Shown: positions 46,990-58,205, counted from the stretch's first letter. The stretch: 64,000 bases of DNA from Rehmannia glutinosa (GCA_016081115.2 CM071933.1:61270660-61334659); one strand, 5' to 3'. Notes: a model not told the origin generated them from the sequence alone. Numbers and translations: made by a program.

Positions 46990-47395
46990 TATGTTTGTTG
47001 AAAGTCGTTTCCTTAATTAATTGAATGAATGATTTTCCTTAACTAGTTGAATAAATTTTTTTTCCTTAATTAGACGAATAAATGGTTTCCCTTAACTAAT
47101 TGAATGTAATATTTTTCCTAACTAATTGGATATATGAATTTCTCCTAATTAGTTGAACATATAGTTTATTCCTCATTAATAGAATGTAGGGTTATGCCTT
47201 AACTATCTAGTGTTTCCCATGACTAATTAGATATATCGTTTTCCTTTAATTAATTGAATGTATGTATTTACCTAACTAACTAAATGTGGGGTTTTTCCCT
47301 GAATAAGTTTGAGTAATTGAATGTAGGGCTTTTCCTAATTAATTGAACGTAGGTTTCCCTAATTAGTTGAATGTATGGTTTTGTTCACAAATTAT
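46990..47395 (+). repeat. Minisatellite of the second solo LTR
   Basis: About a dozen imperfect units around taattgaatgtagg with ttttccctaac, homologous to the field at 37227-37785. Confidence 0.8.
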
Positions 47396-48639
47396 TTCAG
47401 CTAATGTGATTTAATTATTATGATATGCACTTACGTTTATTCTCGTATTTAATGACATGTTGCATCACTTAGGTTCATGCATCATGTTTAATATATGTTC
47501 ATAGCATTTCACGAGCATCCAAATATTAAGTAAAGTCAAGTCTTAAAGTTTAGAATTAATGATGTTTTTCAAAAACATATAGGCGCACATTGTTCTATGA
47601 TGCTGGAGGGAGTGAGAAATGGGCGCGGGGGGCTGGCGTTCCAACAATGTGCCGCTTGCGGCTAATATTAATGTTCAAGGAAATGGGCCTTCGGGCTAAA
47701 TGAAAGGAAATAGGCCTTCGAACAAAATATTAATCGGGTTCCAAATAACAAGACCCACTGCGACCCTGATTAGAACAGTGTGTTACCAAGTGAGCTCGCA
47801 TCCTAAGAATGTTTCATGCAACAAAAGGCAAAGTTTTATGCGAAAGAAAATTCTAAGAAATGAAAGGAAAGTTTTAAGCAAGGAAAACGTAAAAGTCTTT
47901 TGAAGTTATAAAAGTTAAGTTATCGCATTAGGCATGCATTCATGCATGAGGTTACTTGTTGAGCTTCTTTAAGCTCATTCCACGAATGTTGAAATTTTTT
48001 AGATGAGATTACAAAAGAGGAAGGAGATGGCGGGGCGCAATGACTCAGGGAACCCATATCCTTCGATTTTTAGTATTTTCAAAGTTTTGATTTTTTAGTT
48101 TATTAAATGTCGAATGTCATTTTATTTTTAGTATGAATGTTTTTGGACAAGTAATTATTCAAGTTATTAGCATTTAATCCCGCTGCAAAGTTTTCAAACG
48201 AAGTAAGATTTTTATTATTCCGTATTTTCAGCATTCTTTTAAGCATTTCTATTTTAAATGCTTATTTGTCGCATTAAAATTCAAGTAAGCTAGAAAGAAC
48301 GCTACATAAAATCTTCCCTCAAACAAGGCGCACGGATGTGTAAAATCACATGGGAACCGAATACACGGTCGTGTAATATTACATGGTCTGACCATGTACT
48401 TTGTCTTTGTCGTTTTCTTCACGTATTTGATCGTCTCTCCGCATTCGGCATTCTTGTCCCGGCTATCCTACTGATATTTTTCCATTTTAGCTCTGTTCCT
48501 GTAAAAAAAATCAAGAATACGCAGTATCACGCCCAACAAAGAAAACCAACTAAAATACACTAAATATACATGCAAAATGTATCGAATATGTATCAAAATA
48601 ACCCCATAAATATGCGCATATTTTACATGCATCAATAAT

Positions 48640-49722
48640 TGAATGTAGGGTTTTTTTAACTAATTGAATGTATATTTCCCCTAGGAAGGTTTGAATAATT
48701 AAATGTAAGGTTTTTCCTAACTAATTGGATATCAAGTTTTCCCATAATTAGTTGAATGTAGGATTTTTCTTAATTAGTTGAATGAAGGGTTTTCCCTAAT
48801 TAGTTGAAAGGGGTTTTGTTCTCAAGTTGTTTTAGCTAACGTGGTTTAATTATTATGATATATGCTTACGTTTATTCTCCGATTTAATAATATGTTGCAT
48901 CACTTAGGTTCATGCATCATGATAATGTATGTTCATGGCATTTCGCGAGCATCCCAACATTAAGTCAAGTCAAATCTTAAAGTTTAGATTTAATAACTTT
49001 TTTCAAATAAATTAAATGAGTTCACATTGTTCTATGATGCTGGAGTGAGTGGGAAATGAGTGTGGGGGACCGACGTCCCAACAAAGTGCCAATTGCGGCT
49101 AATGTTAATGTTAAGGGAAATGAACTTTTGGGCAAAATGAAAGGAAATGGGCCTTCGGACAAAATATTAATCAAATTCCAAATAACAAGGCCAACTGCGA
49201 CCCTAATTAGAACAATGTGTCACCAAGTGCGCTCACGTCCTAAGAACGTTTTACGAAAAGAAAGAGAATATTTTATGTACGAATGTGAAAGGTTTTACGT
49301 AAAGGAAAAGTATTTTTCAAGTTATAAAAATTAAGTTATTGCATTAGGCATGCATTCATGCATGAGATTACTTGTTGAGCTCCATTAGCTCATTCTACGA
49401 ATGTTGAATTTTTCAAATGAGAATGCAAAAGAGGAAGGAGATGGTGAGGTGCTGCGACTCAGGGAACTCATGTCCTTCGATTTTTATAATTTTAAAGTTT
49501 TGACTTTTTAGATTATAACTAAAATATCGAATGTCGTTTTATTTTCAGTATGAATTTTCCGGATAAATAATTATTCCAGTTATTAGCATTTAATTCCGCT
49601 GCAAAATTTTCAAACGAAGTAAGATTTTTATTTTTGCGTATTTTTAGCATTTTTTTAAGTATTTCTATTTTAATTGCTTATTCGTCGCATTAAATTAAAA
49701 GTAAGATAGAAAGGACGTTACA
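48640..49722 (+). repeat. Tail of the outer solo LTR
   Basis: Minisatellite end plus tail, about 85-90% similar by eye to 47380-48306 (shared phrases gttgcatcacttaggttcatgcatca and gcattaggcatgcattcatgc). It ends GGACGTTACA before catat (49723-49727). Confidence 0.85.
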
Positions 49723-49727
49723 CATAT

Positions 49728-50887
49728 GGTCCTTTGTTAACTGATATGAGAGATTCACGACCGTCACTGGCCCATTTAGTGAAGGCCGGCCATTCGATTG
49801 AGAACATTTATTTGCACAACCAGATATAAAAAGGAGAAAAATAGTCCAACCTGGGTCGGCCAATTAAGCAATCTTCCCAGGTTTTAGTTTTCCGCCTTTT
49901 ATAATTTGATCATCCCTTCATTCTCTAAATGTTTTTTCTCCCTTCTCTCTAAAATACAAAAACACAATCCCATTTCCCCTCCCTTCCCCTTTCTCTTCCG
50001 CCCCATCCCGTTCGCCTTCCCCGGGAAAGTGGTCGATAATGTTCGGTCGCTGGTGACGGCCGATGACGATTGGCGACTTACGATCGCCGGTCGAACTCCC
50101 CACTCCGCGAAATTTTCTTCTGTTAGTTAGATCCAGACTTTGGTAGTTATTTCGTGGGAGGCGGGCCAGTGATGGGTGGTGGCAATGGGTTGCGACAATA
50201 GATCTGAGAAAGGGAGAGACATATTTTTCTTTCTCCTTATTTAGTTTTTTTTAGTTTGTTTGGATTGTTATAATTTTCTTGTTTTCATTTTTTGTGGGTG
50301 TCTTCTTTTCTCGGTTGATTTGCGAAACTCGTAGACGAGTTAGTAGTTTCTTTCTTGCAGTGCATGATGTAGCTCGTGCCCCGATTGTTCCAGTTATGGA
50401 TCTTTCTTAGAGAGTGTCTAGTCGTCTTTTTGGGGTGGTTAAGTCTTCTGTCTGAGTGTTTTGTTTTTCGTATGTGTTATTTTTTCTTCTTCAAAGAGTG
50501 ATTATTTTATCTTGTGCGGAGCTTTTCCTTTGACATATATGTCTGTTCAAGAAGACCTTTCTTTACAGTTGGCAGTGTTTTATTTTTCAGTTTTGAATAT
50601 ATTTTCTATTGTTTTGATAAAAGTTCCCACCTTTAATTATCTTTCCTACATAAATTGCTAATCACATTTCACAAGACCCATTTCTGTGTTTGACATATGG
50701 ATCATACAAAATCGGACGTGAAACAATTAGTAAAAACATGAATTGACATAATGTGATGTGTATTTGATTTTGTTTTAAAAGAAGGAATTGAAATAAGATT
50801 TGATTTGGGGAATGCAAACAAATATACTACTTAAAATCAAACGAGACTTCATAAAGTCCCGTCAGTAATATTGACTTGAGATCCTAA
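49728..50887. other. Intergenic sequence with promoter-like features
   Basis: At about 49827 (atataaaaagg) and 49898 (ttttataattt) there are TATA-like boxes, and a ccaat at 49861. A strongly pyrimidine-rich leader follows (49910-50010), then a GC-rich part to 50130. No convincing coding sequence follows. It may be the start of an untranslated or broken transcript, or an unannotated LTR remnant. Confidence 0.4.
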
Positions 50888-51437
50888 GGCCTTGTTTATT
50901 TATATTTCCAAGAACTTTTTTCTATTTTCCAACTATTCATAAAAGTGGAATCATGTTTGTCGATAAAATTTCTAATGGAAATCATCATTTTTATTTTCTA
51001 TTTTTCACATAAAACAACATCTCAAACCTATATACTACCCTACATCACCCATCAATCACTATACTCATATTTTTACCTAATTATATATGTGAGACCCACC
51101 ACTATCAACTTTATCTACTTAAAATATTAATATTTTAAAATTAAATCTATTTAATGGGACCCACCACCTAGAAACTTATAAATATAATATTATATATTCA
51201 AATTAAAATATTGAAAGTCCCCACCACTATCAACTTTTCAATTATTATATACATAAAATAATATTTCAAAACTACTCAACCAAACACAATCTCATTTCCA
51301 ACTCTACATAAAATACATTCCAATTCATTCATCCAAACATAATTTCAATTTCCACACAAAAATCAATAAATTCTCAAAATTCTATTTCCAACTCCAGAAA
51401 TTGGAAATGGACAATGGAAACATAAACGATAAGGCCC
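50888..51437. mobile_element. Tourist-like MITE upstream of KINbeta2
   Basis: The left end ggccttgtttatttatatttcca is mirrored by tggaaacataaacgataaggccc at the right. The trinucleotide taa flanks both ends (50885-50887, 51438-51440), the duplication size of PIF/Harbinger MITEs. It has no ORF and ends about 740 bp before the gene's start codon. Confidence 0.7.
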
Positions 51438-51440
51438 TAA

Positions 51441-52178
51441 AATTTTACCGATTTTGAGTTCCAATTTTAGTGCAGGTATGAATTTGTTATTAATTATTAT
51501 AATTATTTTTTACACAAATACAGTACAATTTATAAATTTATTATTGAGTGTATTTATCTTAACGTGATCAATAATATATTTAAAGAAAAAATCAGTGTCT
51601 AGTATTAATCTGGAAAGTTTTCCAAAAATAATTAAAGCATCTAAGCCCGAGGGGAAAGGAAAAAAAACAAAGCGGCCTGTCAAAAAGCATGATGTGAACC
51701 CCCTACCCCCGGGCCCCCCACACTCTCAGTGGGTCCCCAAACCCTCGAGCCCTTGTTGGGCCCTATTTTCCCTACCACCCACACCACATTATTCACCATA
51801 CAAATATATCATAACATAGTTCCAAACTCACCGGATTGCCAAAAAGCCTAAAATCACAACCCCTCTTGAGCCCTCCACTTACTTTTCTAATAATCAACAA
51901 TAAATTAAAAAAAAAAAATATTACAAGTAACTATCAAGATTCATCAGATGCTTAGGCTAATCAAAGCAAAGGGATTTCTTTTCTCAATCAATCTTATATA
52001 TCTGATTAATACCTTCATGAATTAATAAGATTTAAGACCCATTCGCTTTCCCTCCTTTCTTCACCTTTTTTTCACTCTTTCTCTGTCGAGCATTTCTACA
52101 CATACTATACGAAAAGAGGAAATCTGTACATAGATATTTTTTAGAGGATTTTATTTTATTTTTGTTGTGAGGATAGAA
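51441..52178 (+). promoter_or_regulatory. Probable promoter and 5' UTR of KINbeta2
   Basis: A TATA-like tatata lies at about 51995-52001. Pyrimidine-rich sequence (52040-52085) fits a plant 5' leader, placing a start site roughly at 52025-52035; this is inferred. The leader to the ATG at 52179 has no intron visible. Poly-C runs near 51700-51730 lie upstream. Confidence 0.5.
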
Positions 52179-55100
52179 ATGGGGAATGCAAATGGAAGGG
52201 AAGAGAGTGGAAGCGACAGCCCATCTGACGCTGAGGAGCCTGGTGCAGCGCAGGTTAGCATGGCCGATCAAGATGGTGCGCATGGTGCTGAGTATATGGG
52301 GCAGTCACCCCCTCCAAGTCCTAGGGCTTCTCAATCTCCTTTGATGTTTAGACCTCAGGTCAGTCGTGTTGATTACTTTTTTCCAACTTTTTTCATGGAT
52401 CTTTCGAAAATGTTCTCTTTTTCGTTTATTGTATTTTTTAAGTACAGTTTATTGTAGTTTATATGCGTTGAAGATTTCTTCTCTATTTGATTTTGGTGTA
52501 TGGAGATGTGATCGTTTGCTTCAATTGCGTGAAATTTGTTGTTTTGAGTAGTAGTATTAGACTGTTCTATCATCTGGGCTACTTGTGCATGGGTGACTGT
52601 AGCATATAACAATAATTAGACTAGATCTGAAGACTTTGAACCGGGTTTCACGCAGGATAATAAATTCTTTTGCTTCTATGATGTAGCGTTTGCAATTATG
52701 GCGAACTTTTTTCTTTAGATTTCTTTGTTCAATTCCATTTAGAGTACTGTATGTCTAATTAAATTTTGTGGGGAAATAGTTGGTTTTTTAGAGGATTTTA
52801 ATGTAATAGATGTTTTATCAACGGTTGGTGACTATTTAGAGAATTAAACGCTTTGTTCGGGGATGGCTGAATTCTTGATTATTTTTCTTAGATCTTAATT
52901 AAGTTTACTTGATTGAGATTTGTAAAGACACACATGGTGACACAAAGTTGAACATTTTGTCTTGAAACGGTCTTGTAGACTCATACTTTCGAGTTTTTGT
53001 CTGAGTGTGTGTTTTGGCTTGGAGCTTTCTTTTCCAAGGAATCTCTGCCCCTAATGTCATCTCAACCGAGAAAGCTACGCACGGAGTGACGTCATTAGTT
53101 CTCTGTAAATGTAACTATGAGATGTGCAAGTCTTACATTATCGTCTGATATCTACTCTCGAGGAACTATGCAGTGGACTGAGTGAAATTCCGTCTTTCGT
53201 TTTCTATTCAGATGCCAGTGGTTCCTTTACAAAGACCCGATGAGTTGAGCATTCCTAGCCCTTCATGGATGCAGACTAGCTCGGGTTATGAAGACACATA
53301 CAATGAGCAAGGTATTCCAACTATGATCACATGGAGCTATGGTGGCAATGAAGTTTTTGTGGAGGGGTCATGGGACAATTGGAAATCAAGGTTTTTTTTT
53401 TATTGTTTGATTTGTAAATCCATTTATTGATTAAGCTTTAAAGATTATGAGCACATTTTATATTTTAACTTTTACAGGAAGCCTTTGCAGAGATCTGGGA
53501 AAGACTTCACGATTATGAATGTACTTCCTTCAGGAGTTTATCAATACAGGTTTGTTGTAGATGGACAATGGAGATACTCCCCTGATCTGCCATGGGACCA
53601 GGATGATTCAGGAAATGCTTATAACATTTTAGACTTGCAGGTAACTTTTGTTTTCTCCTCTTATATTTTGTCGTCATTTATATTTTTGTTTCTCATGAAG
53701 GCTTTCACTTCTTCTATTAGTTTCCATTTTGTCCATCTGTTTCTTCTAAAAATTAAGGTAAAGGTACTAAAAGGAAGTTACACATGATGACATGAATTAT
53801 TTGGGAAAGGGGGACTGAAGTGTTATATCTTTGTATCCTGTTTTAGCTAGCTGATTTCTTTTATTCTTCGTTACCTCTGTATCAATTTCTATTACCTTGT
53901 ATGGGGGTAAGATGTTGTACTCTCTTGGATGATGCCTCTTATCTGCTAAGTTTTCCAATTTAAGATAAGAAGCTTTGCACCTTTTCTTTTCTCATGAAAA
54001 AATAAGATAAAAATTGTAAAACTATTGCATTTATATCTTGTTTCCTATTTCACGAAAGCTATAATGAACCTGATTGGCTGAAGTTTAGAGCTATCTAGTC
54101 TACTTAATGTACAGGATATTGATGACCACTATAAAAACCAATTAACAAATGATTTTGGCAGGACCGGCCGTGTTAATGATTAGTTAAAGTTGGAGACATG
54201 GATGATTAACTGTTCATGTTCTTTTTACCTAAAGTTGCTCCAATACATTACTTACCAGTATATTTTTTCTTGTATACCCTTATCAATTCCTTGTTTATTG
54301 GTTTGAAATACATAAGTAACTATGTGTTCTTACTATATAGTTGTCATTTATACTGTGCTATGCTTTTGCAACCTTTAATAAGTATGGCCTTGGTTAATAA
54401 TGCGAATTATATTTTCTTTTTTTTTTCTTTTGGGTATATTGATCAGTCATGCTTTGCACCCAATGATTGTGTTTCCATTTTTGTCCTCCCAAATTGTACT
54501 TAAATAGTTAAATCTCAGTAACTATGTTATGAAGGCTGCTTAAAGTTATGCAGAACCTCAGTTTCTATTCTCCCTAAGGTTTCAAATTGCATATTATGAC
54601 CTGGTGAGGGGAATGATTTTCTGTTTATTATGAGTGACTTCAGCCCACTATATTATATGTCTCTGTGCTTCATAGCACATCCCCAGATTTAGAAAATTTG
54701 AGAACCAGTGTGGCTTATGGGTTACTGATTATGTGCTTTAGTAACCAGGTGGCTTAGCCCACCTGGCCACCACAAGCAATTGTGGGATGGAGGTCAGGGG
54801 TTCAAATCTCTGCTCCATCAAATTGTTTGTGGGGTGGAGGTCAGGGGTTTATATCCCTGCTCCATCAAATTGCTCCCCGGGGCATATGCGAGCTGGTGAA
54901 GATTTGGTGGGAACTCATACTGAATAGCATCCGTGTGGGTTCGATTCGGGGAGAGATCGTTATTAGTAGATTGGGGGGTCGAACATAATTGTTCTTTTTA
55001 CCTGGGAGGATTTGGTTGTACGTCAGCAGACCCCGTCAGAACACTGGCCAGTGCGTGCACATCCCGCGGTTTACCTTGGCGGCAGCAATGAGGAGCCGGA

Positions 55101-56425
55101 GCTGTTGTCCTCAGGCATAGTCAGGCGTAAGCCTGGAAGCTGAGTTAAAAAAAAAAAAAAAAAAAAAAAGATTATGTGCTTTAGTCAATTATTTGTTAGA
55201 GAATAAAACACGGAGGGTGGCTTTCTTTAACCTTTTTGTTAGAGATGTGTCATATGTGATGCCATGTGAAGGACTCCCAAATATTCAGTTAATTATCTTG
55301 ATAATGAGCTTACAAGTTGGTAAAGGACCACCCTTCCCGCAATCCCACCCCCACAACCCTCCTGGCTACTAGTTATAATTATGCCCTTTAGTCTATTACT
55401 TGCTAGAGGAATAAATGGGGAAGATAGGTTTTTTTTAACCTTTTTGTTAGGGTTGTGTCATATTTGATGTCATGTGAAGGACACTTGATCTATTTAGTTA
55501 ATTATCTGGATAATGAGCTAATGGATTGGTAACGGAACATCCTCCTCCAGCCATGCGTTCACACACACAATGACCTTGACAGCCAATGACAGAAATTGTT
55601 AGTGTGCGGGTGGAACCAAATATGTTTGTGTAATTTTCATGAAGACCAACACCACTGCTTTCAAGTAGTCCATTGAAACACGAAGAATTGACTGTGTTTA
55701 TATGCTGTGGTAAAATTCAAGAGAGAGTCGAGACCTTATCTTGTTGTGTGAAGCCTTAGTTATCATACTCATTAAACATCAAACGCATTAGCCCAGAATC
55801 AAGAAGTTTAGTAACTAAAAATAGACCATGGTAAGTTAGTTTTGTATGTAACCCTAGTTTCACATCTATCATTTGTGTGCATTTTTGTTTCCAATTTCAG
55901 ATTTCTTGTTGAATCCTGATTTCTTAATAGTGTTGATATACATTGTCAAGCTTGTCTTAGGATTGAGATTCTATATATAAGCAATTTTCAACCTATTGAG
56001 GTTCGATGTTCATTATATTACCTCTAGCAAATTAAAATCCATATCCTCCACATCTGTGATTACGTATTGACAGAAAGTGCTTTCTAACTTGTGTTTCAGG
56101 ATTATGTTCCAGAAGATATTGATAGCATTTCTGGTTTTGAACCACCTCAATCCCCAGATTCCAGCTACAGCAATTTGCAACTCGGTCAAGAGGATTTTGC
56201 AAAGGAACCGCCAGTGGTTCCTCCGCATTTAAATTTGACTTTGCTTAACGCACCATCACCTCAGATGGAAATTCCACCGCCTTACTCAAGGCCGCAGCAT
56301 GTTGTGCTAAACCATCTCTACATGCATAGAGATAGGAGCCGCCATCGGTTGTGGCACTTGGTTCGACCAATCGATTCCTATCCAAATACGTGACTGTGGT
56401 GCTTTACAAGTCCATACAGAGGTAA
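52179..56425 (+). CDS. KINB2: SnRK1 kinase regulatory beta subunit, KINbeta2 type (frameshifted last exon)
   Basis: The beta subunit scaffolds the plant energy-sensing SnRK1 kinase by holding the alpha and gamma subunits. Coding exons are 52179-52358, 53212-53390, 53478-53640 and 56100-56425, all with GT-AG introns and consistent phases. Residue Gly2 in MGNANG fits N-myristoylation; the ATG at 52179 is chosen because it gives this start. A carbohydrate-binding module spans about residues 95-174 (VEGSWDNWKS, SGVYQYRFVVDGQWR). The AMPKBI domain starts near residue 205 (KEPPVVPPHL, RPQHVVLNHLYM). The N-terminal phrase MGQSPPPSPRASQSPL is closer to the beta2 than the beta1 type. After codon 254 (about 56340) one base seems missing: as read the protein ends at 56393 after 271 residues, whereas another frame carries the conserved C-terminus to 56425. 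Confidence 0.88.
54743..55169 (+). mobile_element. SINE with poly(A) tail in KINbeta2 intron 3
   Basis: A 427-bp element ends in about 24 A residues and is flanked by an exact 16-bp duplication (gattatgtgctttagt, 54727-54742 and 55170-55185). The head has tRNA-like B boxes: ggttcaaatc (54799-54808), a decayed second copy (54845-54855) in a 47-bp tandem repeat, and ggttcgattc (54938-54947). It has the same orientation as the gene. There is no ORF, so it depended on LINE machinery. Confidence 0.9.
55174..55545 (+). repeat. Imperfect ~200-bp tandem duplication in intron 3
   Basis: Segments 55174-55345 and 55377-55545 share ctttttgttagag/ggtgtgtcatat and atgtgaaggac, taattatctggataatgagct with many changes. 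The SINE inserted at the beginning of the first unit. No coding content. Confidence 0.7.
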
Positions 56426-57639
56426 AAATTGTCCGTGGACGTTAGTCTTCATTCGTTAATGTAATTGATAAAATCATAAGTACATGTCAGGTCAATTGCT
56501 TATGTTGAATTGAGAAACAGCCATACGAGATATATTCAAAAATCTGTTTTGATGCGAGGTCACTTGGGCTGTTTTTTTCCTCGTCTGCTATCCTTTTACT
56601 TTTTCTTCTTTGCTTGTTGCAATCTAACCTTTTTCTGTTATTGATTTGATTTCTTGAGGTAATTTTGTTCTTTTAAGCCGAAGCTTCAAGAAATTTCACA
56701 TGAATTTTGACATTAGACTGAAGATTATACTTACTATGACTTAAAGTGAAACTGTGAAAACCCTGTTGAATCTGAAAACCTCTTACAAGAGATGAACTCT
56801 ATCACTCACTCCAACTCAATTTTGAGTGAGTGATAAAAGTTCATCTCTTACACGTTGAATTTATGTATATTGACTTTTGAGTCATTACAAAGGACTTAAA
56901 TCTTATTCACATAATTTAATGAATCAGTATTATAATTCTTTACTCAGAACTTTTTTAATCCTTTAACTTGCTTCTCTTTTGGGGTCAAGTTTTATGGAAC
57001 CAGTTTTAACTTCTGATCTAGTTTTTGGATCATACCTGATACCACGAAAATGCTCATAAAAAAGGAAATAAGAACTAAAAAAACCTGAAACAAGGAAAAA
57101 CACACCCTTCAGAGCTGTTTAAAATTTTTTTAAGACCCAATCAGACCTTATATGACAGAAGTATCAAACACAACACAGGCTCATGGGCTCTCAGGGTGCA
57201 ATGCTTAGGAGTTAGGATGTCATATGTTGTCGATTGTTTATTGAAAAAGAAAAAAGAAGTAGACTTGATTTTATAACCTGAGTAAGCCAACCCACGGCAA
57301 AGTGCATTCCCCCAACTGGGAATTTGGTGTGTTGAGACGAAAAAACTGTATTGGTTTTGTGAAAACCAGCTCAACTTTTCCCTGAAGATTATCAACTGCA
57401 ATTCCTCTGATAATTTCCAACACCAATCATATAGATAAGTTGGATCCACATTATTTCTATCTTTCTCTGAAAAATAGGCTGCAATGTCCCATTCGGAACA
57501 AGCAACACCGGCATTATCCATGCTACATCATATGTATGGTATACTAGGTGTATTGATGAAGACCAGTATCCCATTGCATAGAAATACATATATGATGAAT
57601 GAATCTACACCAAGTATATGTACCCTTATGTGAAATTTT
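56426..57639 (+). other. KINbeta2 3' UTR and non-coding downstream sequence
   Basis: The first ~200 bp after the stop are presumably 3' UTR; no single poly(A) signal stands out. Further on there is a short perfect-looking hairpin (56787-56849) and AT-rich sequence. An open stretch on the minus strand at 57141-57521 has no recognisable family. Confidence 0.45.
56787..56849. repeat. Short hairpin (25-bp stem, 12-base loop)
   Basis: Arm 1 aagagatgaactctatcac continues to 56811; arm 2 (56824-56849) is its reverse complement with about one mismatch and one bulged base. It may be a tiny foldback element or a small-RNA precursor; the sequence alone does not decide. Confidence 0.7.
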
Positions 57640-57644
57640 TTTAA

Positions 57645-58205
57645 AATCCATCAGGTAACTTAAGCCATGTAGCCATTTAATTAGTCATCTTGTCAAACTT
57701 TGGTCTTAGACCACTAATTTTCAGTCTTTTTGGGCATTTGGTTCAACTTTTCCCGAGAAAATCTAATCTCATCGGAAATTGCTTAGGTGGACTAAATTAT
57801 GCTGATATGGACAGAGATCGAAATTGGGCTTTTTTTTCAATTTTGGAGGAAATTGCCCAAGTGTCATCAAACATGTCATTTTAGATTTTAATTAAGAACT
57901 GAGGGTTTTTTTTTTTTTTAGGAAAGAATTGAGGATTTTTAATTGCCAACAAACATGTCATTTTATATTTTAAATTTTATATTCGTCTTCATTCCACTAT
58001 CAAAAGCCCCTATATTTATGTACAAATCAGCAATATCCAACTACAATTTTGCAACCTCTACAATTTCTAACGATATTAGAATTTTCCAGTTAAAATAGGA
58101 CGAAATGTCCAAAAAATTTAAAATTAGTGGTTTAAGAACGAAGTTTGACTACCTAGAGGACTAAATGGCTAAATGACTTAAGTTACTGGACATATTTTCC
58201 AATTT
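57645..58205. mobile_element. MITE with ~80-bp terminal inverted repeats
   Basis: The left end (about 57650-57725: ggtaacttaagccatgtagcc ... gaccactaatttt) is mirrored by 58115-58195 (aaaattagtggtttaag ... atgacttaagttac). The inside is AT-rich and non-coding. A target duplication is not clear, so the superfamily is undecided; a Mutator-type MITE is possible. Confidence 0.7.

Larger units (their letters stand above)
45529..48306 (+). mobile_element. Second solo Gypsy LTR of the TGTAACG family (about 2.3 kb)
   Basis: It has the same head, minisatellite and tail as the outer solo LTR. The start is altered (ttataacgacgg) and the end is gctaca. A taaaa duplication lies on both sides (45524-45528 and 48307-48311). 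It carries the hAT MITE at 46238-46700. No internal domains are present, so it is a solo LTR. Confidence 0.78.
37786..48634 (-). mobile_element. Athila-like Ty3/Gypsy element, rearranged, inserted in the solo LTR
   Basis: The insertion is bounded by ataat (37781-37785 and 48635-48639) and reads leftwards. The right LTR (44348-48634, itself interrupted) starts TGATGCATG and ends ATGATCA. The left LTR (37786-38420) starts TGATACGTG after the polypurine tract and ends CGATCA. Internal remnants include an Athila-type gag and a plant-transposon-domain ORF; reverse transcriptase, integrase and primer site are missing. Between gag and the right LTR lies a copy of the left host flank (43738-44347), as in the Sirevirus-like locus. 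Confidence 0.75.
44348..48634 (-). repeat. Right LTR of Athila-like element, split by a solo LTR
   Basis: Removing the insertion at 45529-48306 (plus one taaaa copy) leaves about 1.5 kb. In minus orientation it starts TGATGCATGTAAAAT at 48634, holds a TATA box (tataaaagg, about 45340) and ends TTTCATGATCA at 44348. Confidence 0.75.
33031..49722 (+). mobile_element. Solo Gypsy LTR (about 2.4 kb) expanded by nested insertions
   Basis: Three separated pieces make one LTR: head 33031-33791, minisatellite 37227-37785 and tail 48640-49722, together about 2.4 kb. It starts TGTAACGACCC, ends GGACGTTACA and is flanked by catat. A second copy of the same LTR at 45529-48306 has the same parts in order, which confirms the reconstruction. 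No gag or pol of its own is present. TGTAACGACC starts are frequent in chromovirus-type Gypsy LTRs; the lineage is inferred. Within the head a pyrimidine/purine leader with (ga)n (about 33409-33431) follows a presumed promoter. Confidence 0.8.

Noticed and set aside
49906..50130. 74-codon open stretch in the promoter-like block
   Set aside because: Pyrimidine-rich leader translation, no homology recognised, and no conserved start context.
52167..52178. Upstream in-frame GTG as start of KINbeta2
   Set aside because: Plant genes start at ATG, and only the ATG at 52179 gives the conserved myristoylation start MGN.
54216..54503. Open stretch in KINbeta2 intron 3
   Set aside because: Low-complexity hydrophobic translation of T-rich intron sequence; no family signal.
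54782..54988. Open stretch across the SINE head
   Set aside because: It is a translation of the tRNA-like repeated part of the SINE; SINEs do not encode proteins.
57141..57521. 126-codon open stretch on the minus strand
   Set aside because: No recognisable domain or composition, poly-Phe from a simple A run, and no splice context; probably chance.
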